A stretch of DNA of 64,000 nucleotides from Leptodontidium sp. MPI-SDFR-AT-0119. Its lineage: Eukaryota > Ascomycota > Leotiomycetes > Helotiales > Leptodontidiaceae. The position numbers were made by a program, and so were the translations under genes. The notes beneath the pieces are model-generated. The model worked only from the letters and a program-made list of their open reading frames with translations, made no database searches and was not told the origin of the DNA. How positions within the stretch are numbered: position 1 is the stretch's first letter; every line of letters begins with the position of its first letter. Location: positions 682,001-746,000 of the forward strand of contig JAHLEZ010000005.1 in assembly GCA_020726505.1 (NCBI GenBank). Reading direction: 5' to 3'. Below are positions 59,016 through 64,000 of the stretch, piece after piece.

Positions 59016-61246
59016 TCAGCTACGTTCATTGAGGCTCATAGAGACTCTGCAGGCTGTTTCAAGAGAATCCTCTGGCAAGGCTCTCGATAAGACCAGACGA
59101 CTGCAACATAGGTAACGTAAGATTGACTTACCGATGTTCCTCATCCAAAAGATTCCAGATCTGAGAAACAAGATGCGTACTCCATCCCTGCATCCACCAA
59201 TGCGAATCCAGCCGCTTGAGCACCACACAGAAATACGCGAAGATTGTTAACGATTCCTGCGTATGTCCGCGTAAAAGTTGCAAGAACTCCTCAGTGACCT
59301 CGAAGATCCAGATGAAGATATCGCCCGTCTCGTAGCCCGACGGTCCAGGCCTGTTGTAGAAAGCGTAGGATTTCCGGAGCGTCTCGATAGCGGCGAGATA
59401 GACGTGTTTATTTGCCTCGTCGGTGCTGTTCTGTGCTACGAGGCCGCTGAGTTCGATGAGAGGGTCATCTTGGGGTGACTTTTCGGCTATGTATTGTGTC
59501 CGGAGTGCTGATTGGCGAGATCCTGATATGAACATTGGTCCTAAGAGGCCTTCTCGCAGGAATCCTTCGTAGTTGTTGACGATGAAACTGGTGCCTTTGA
59601 CGAGAAATAGCCAGTCTGCCATGCCGTTCTCTCCTACTAGAAGGAGATCTTCTGCTTTGCGGGGGCTAGCCAGAGTGAAGAATATGGTGAGGGCGGAGAA
59701 TGCATAGACCTGGATGGGATTGGCGATGAGCATTGTTACAGAGAGTTGTAAAATAGAAGAATCAGAGAGGGCGAAAGGAATTTCAGGGGAAATGTTTGGT
59801 ATTCGAATGATTGGAATGCTTACACCAGTGCAATTTTCCTTAGTGACGCTCGCCAACACCTCAGTCGCAACGCGGAGACCTGTTTGATGCTGAAGCATTG
59901 CTTGTGAGATGTAGAACTCTCTCTTGTCGGGTTTGTAGTGGGCCATGTGTAGAGCGGACAATGCTAGGATACCACGCATGACAAAATCGTAAGAGAATCC
60001 CACCTGAGGGACATTTACCCTCCACGCAATCTTCATGGCAGGGTCGGTGTGGATAGTGAAAGCCGTCGACGTGACATAATTATGTAGGAGTTCTAAGTCT
60101 AGAAGATTCAACCCGCTGGATGGGCCTCCATCTGGACTTCCAACGACGAAGTTCGAGGCGCTGCCGCCATGGGGACTCGCATGAGAAGATTGTACACTAT
60201 TCTGTTCATTGTCAAATTACTTGTTTATATATGTATTTATTAGACTTCGGTCCCATCCAAGCACCAGAAGCTATACCGGTTTATTCCCGTAATATGAACA
60301 AGTTCGGAAAGGTGGAAGACAACGAAGATGCAACTTACATGGGGGAGCCCGTTTCCACCACCGAACGCCTGTGACGCCAAAAAATCGCATTGAACCGAGT
60401 GTTTAATACAGTTGTTACATGACGGCCGTTGTTCATCACACTAGATACAGAATGAGCAGTCAGCGATGAATTTGATAACGACAAACTGCGTGAAAAGGGG
60501 TGTATATATCTTCAGCAAAGAGCAACATGTACCCCAAAGAGTTTCTTTGAGAAATGGAGAAGTTGACAAGATATAAGAGACAGCATTTTCCGATAGCCCT
60601 CTTGATGTGTTCTTGTTAAGAACAGACAAATGTCATGATACATGAGACTGGAACAATAGAGAAGGACCTTGGAGAGCAGACAGCTAAAGGAAAGCCTGAA
60701 GCTACCCCAAGGGACTACTTAGGGGCAGGAACTAGACAGGAAGCTTATCTGGCCCTCGTAACGCGGGGTTGAACTCGGACAATAGCGAGATGTGGATCGG
60801 AACCTGGCAGTCATTGAGAAAATCCCCCAATGAAGCAGAGCCACACGGCAGGAAATGAGCCAGCCCATCGGGGTCTTCCGAAAGCTTGCAACAGTGGGAT
60901 CAATAACAATAGCCTTTCAGGAATCGGAACCCTAGGGGCTCGCTCGGCTTTGGCTATTATCACATCATGGATGGATGCAATTCAGCTCCAACCAGCATCC
61001 TCGATTCCAGTACGCATGCTGACATGTACCGATCACGTGTATATATGAGCATGATGGTGCGCTTGCATCAATATATCTCCGGGACATCCAGAGACGAAAC
61101 AAACAAACATGCTGGAAGCGGTTGACACACACCTTTATTTTTCTCTGCTTGCACGTCCTGCATCCGGTCCTGGTCTTGCGGTGCGTTTTCCGGGCCGACA
61201 TCTTGAGAGCGGCACTGCTTGGTGTGGAGGAGGGTGAGGGCTCCAT
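59016..61246 (-). CDS. Zn(II)2Cys6 fungal transcription factor
   Basis: Four minus-strand exons (61246-61133, 60440-60339, 60201-59132, 59100-59016) encode 456 residues. The binuclear zinc cluster begins CRTCKQRKIK at the end of exon 1 and continues CDEQRPSCNNCIKHSVQC in exon 2, giving all six cysteines with the family spacing. A linker (SSHASPHGGSASN) leads to the fungal-specific DUF3468-like regulatory region starting LLDLELLHNYVTSTAFT, with AMKIAWRVNVPQVGFSYDFVMRG. The first intron is 692 bp, far longer than others here, and splits the zinc cluster. The gene is head-to-head with the RTA1 gene (867 bp apart), a possible regulator-target pair (inference). Confidence 0.88.
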
Positions 61247-62113
61247 GATGAGCAGGCAACGTACGTGGTGTGGTGGTGATCAATCCAGGCTGGAGCTCTC
61301 TCCTCTCAACTCAACAGGTGGTCTCGTGGGTGAAAGTGCTGAGAAGCGACCGAGACTGTACGAGCATCTGAACGTCCAACGATCGGTCCCAAGCCTAAGA
61401 CAACGAGCAGTATATACGACCGTCCGAAAGGTACGACGCGTCAGAGGCTGAGGCTGGCGGAGAGCTCTTGGAAGGACAGGCTGATTGATGGATCGAATTA
61501 TTCTTGGAAATCGAGGAAACAACGCGAACAGTTTTGCGGAGAAGTACGAACGTCCGAGAAAATGCGAACGGATCTTTCTTGAGTGTTTAGGCTGCGAACT
61601 GGCCCTGCGCCAGCCCTAGCCGAAGGTTTCAGCGGCAAAGCTTAAAGTGGTGAAGTCGCAGTACGTCGCCCGGCAAGAGCGGCCAATCAGATGCCATGAA
61701 TTGTCGCAATGACGCGCGGTATACGAGGGAGCGAGAGGGTACGACAAAGCGATGCAGTACGGGCCCATGCGAGCCTGTACGGTGAAATAGACGAGATTGA
61801 TATCATTTTTGGATTGGAAGACAAGATTGTGGTCCGTTGTTAAGCTTCCCCATTGATGGGATGCTTGTTTTCTAGATTTTCTTATCCACAGACCCACTTT
61901 CGTCCAGAATGTATATAGATAGCAACAGGTTCGCAGCTTTCTGCAATTGACTTTGTGGTCAAAACATCTGTCGTCAACATCAAAGAGAACTACCCAGATA
62001 TCCGGCCTTCCGTTCTATTCTTTTCGACTTCTACTTGATCTATATCTCTAGTGGTGGCTCACTTACGTCTTCTACTCACAATTCGGAGAGAGTCCTCTGA
62101 TCCATCCATCAAC
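61247..62113. promoter_or_regulatory. Divergent spacer, Zn2Cys6 factor / RTA1 gene
   Basis: This 867-bp spacer contains several CGG/CCG triplets expected by chance and for Zn2Cys6 sites (for example gaccgagac near 61349 and ccggc near 61669). I do not claim a specific site. Confidence 0.35.
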
Positions 62114-63127
62114 ATGGTTTCTACGCGGGATATCATCGTGGGCGAGAAGTACATGCTCTACCAGTATGAGCCAAAGAAGATCCCAGCCATCATCTTCCTC
62201 GTACTATTTGGAATCACGACATTCCTCCACATCTTCCAGTTGATCAGAAAGAGGACATGGTACTTCGTGCCGTTTGTCATTGGTGGTTGTTGTAAGTGAC
62301 TCATGTTTATTGACACTTCAGAGCATGGCACTAATGTTTTCTCTGAATAGTTGAGACGATAGGTTACGTTGGTAGACTTTTGAATGCTGGACAAACATAC
62401 GGAGAGTGGACAACTGGTCCTTATATCATGCAGAGTCTCCTGATCCTCCTCGCCCCCGCCTTCTTCGCTGCTTCAATCTACATGATCCTCGGTAGACTCA
62501 TCGTCTTAGTCGACGGCGAAGCTCATTCTCCCATTCGAGTGAAGTGGCTCACTAAGATCTTCGTCGGTGGGGATGTCCTCTCCTTCCTCGCACAATCAGC
62601 TGGTACGTCTTTATCCATCTTCACAACATCCAAACATCAATCTAACACGTCCAGGTGGTGGGATGCTCGGCAAAGCCAAGAAACAATCAGACGTCGACCT
62701 AGGCGAGCACATCATCACAGCCGGTCTCGGGATCCAAGTCCTCTTCTTCGGACTCTTTGTAATCACCTCGGCAATCTTCCACTGGCGCATCAAAGCTATG
62801 CCCAGCCTACGCTCCAAACAACTCTCCATCCCATGGGAAAGCTACCTGTACATCCTGTACATCGCCAGCGTTCTCATTCTCGTCCGGTCCGTGTTCCGTA
62901 TCATCGAGTATGTCATGGGATCGGATGGTGTCTTGTTGAAGCATGAGTACTTCTTGTACGTGTTTGATGCGACGTTGATGTTTATTGCTATGGTGCTGTT
63001 CAATCTTTGCCATCCCAGCAGGATTATTAATAAGGAGAATTTGGGAAATGCGCATATGAGGGATCCGGAATCGAACGAGAGCGGATACGAGATGAATCGA
63101 GAGTCTGTTCGGGCGCATCGCAAGTAA
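62114..63127 (+). CDS. RTA1-family membrane protein
   Basis: Exons 62114-62291, 62351-62602 and 62655-63127 encode 300 residues with about seven transmembrane helices. RTA1 hallmarks are ETIGYVGR, YIMQSLLILLAPAFFAASIYM, KIFVGGDVLSFLAQSAGGGM and the later RSVFRIIEYVMGSDG. Members are fungal lipid-translocating exporters or sphingoid-base/azole/aminocholesterol resistance proteins (Rta1, Rsb1). The exact substrate is unknown. The C-terminal tail is hydrophilic. Its divergent Zn2Cys6 neighbour may regulate it. Confidence 0.93.
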
Positions 63128-64000
63128 GGGAAGGCTGAGAGGGGGTTGGGGAAGGGCAAGAATGTTAGAATCAGGGGTCAGGTGTGGAAGGGATTGTTTT
63201 CCTAGGAAGCGAGGTTGGGGTGAGGACTTTTCATGAGACACGAAAATCGTCATATCGTGGAATCTCATTGCCCGATTGACAACCTTAAATCCAAGCGTGG
63301 GGTACTGGCGTTGGGGATGGATTATTTTGGCATTCTCTTGATATTTGGAGATCCAGAATGTGGGTTGGTGTTTAATTTCCTTGCGTCAAGTTCATAGAAC
63401 GGCTTTGCCACGAGGCACTGCATCAGCATGTAGATAGATACTCCTACTTTTTAAGTCGAATGGCAGATTCTTTTGTCAATTTTCCTCAAAGCCTTTCATC
63501 TTCCATTAGTGAATTACACATTCCGAGTTTGTGATTCACATGCGATTTACACGTTCAGAGTAATCGTTGCTACTCGACTGGCTCGGCAAAATTCCTATGT
63601 TGGCTAGCCGGGGCCCTGAATGGAAATATTTTAATATCCCCGAGCTAGCCTTTGGATCGATCCATAATCATCATATGTATAAAGTCAGTCTAGTGGCTTC
63701 GACCCCTTCCCAACACCGCGCACCAGACACAATGCTCAATAACATCCATTTGTTCAACTTAACATTGGAAAACGAAGAACTGTAGCTTTACAAAGAACTC
63801 AGCCTTCTTCTTAGGGAGACCGGAGAAGGGGCACTAAATTAGTAGACCTTTCTTAGTCGCAGGTGTCGAAGCTATCTCATTCTTGAAAAGGGTCATACTT
63901 GCTGTCATTGACTTTGGGCGTTGCCAACTTCTAACCAATTATTTTCGATTTCCTTCAGAGACTGGCCGGCATTTCATTATATGGATGAATGACTGATTGT
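63128..64000. other. Right-edge intergenic sequence
   Basis: 3' flank of the RTA1 gene and AT-rich DNA to the window end. A short open frame at 63567-63785 has no recognised similarity. A gene entering from the right cannot be excluded. Confidence 0.45.

Overview
The window is nuclear DNA of a filamentous ascomycete (Pezizomycotina). The genes have several short introns of about 50-150 bp with GTRNGT donors, CTNAC-like branch sites and YAG acceptors. Families present include CHS7, PMA1, RTA1 and a Zn(II)2Cys6 regulator, plus a fungal NLR-like protein. The gene content would suit Leotiomycetes, but I cannot fix the class from sequence alone. No rRNA, tRNA, CRISPR array, intact transposase or reverse transcriptase was recognised.

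I modelled 20 intact protein genes and one decayed gene, splicing each by hand and checking that the summed exons keep frame. From left to right they are: CGFS glutaredoxin (1.3-2.3 kb); esterase/lipase-like - NB-ARC - TPR NLR-like protein (2.9-6.5); TFIIH p44/SSL1 (7.4-9.0, minus); CHS7 chaperone (9.7-10.8, minus); a gene-poor stretch with a dispersed repeat; NAD L-lactate dehydrogenase (14.0-15.0, minus) divergent from an MFS sugar transporter (16.4-18.3); DCAF4-like WD40 protein (18.9-21.1, minus) divergent from a small ABM-fold protein (21.5-21.9); a 1,439-residue WD40 protein (22.6-27.2); a repeat-bearing stretch leading to a small secreted cysteine-rich protein (28.6-29.0); and a frameshifted alpha/beta hydrolase (29.7-30.5).

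The second half holds: Nrd1/Seb1-type CID-RRM protein (31.6-34.2, minus) divergent from mitochondrial citrate synthase (35.1-36.8); YHM2-type citrate/oxoglutarate carrier (37.8-39.0); HPPD (41.7-43.0, minus) divergent from a TTC36-like TPR protein (43.9-44.7); a 51-bp-arm hairpin element (46.8-47.0); secreted BBE-like flavoprotein oxidase (47.5-49.1); plasma-membrane H+-ATPase (50.7-53.8); peroxisomal acyl-CoA synthetase (54.7-57.0, minus); and a Zn2Cys6 factor (59.0-61.2, minus) divergent from an RTA1 membrane protein (62.1-63.1).

Most genes are housekeeping. The functional links suggested by position are citrate synthase beside a citrate carrier, HPPD head-to-head with a homologue of an animal HPD-binding protein, and a Zn2Cys6 regulator head-to-head with an RTA1 gene. 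The accessory material consists of the NLR-like gene, the secreted small protein, the hydrolase pseudogene, the flavoprotein oxidase and the short repeats.
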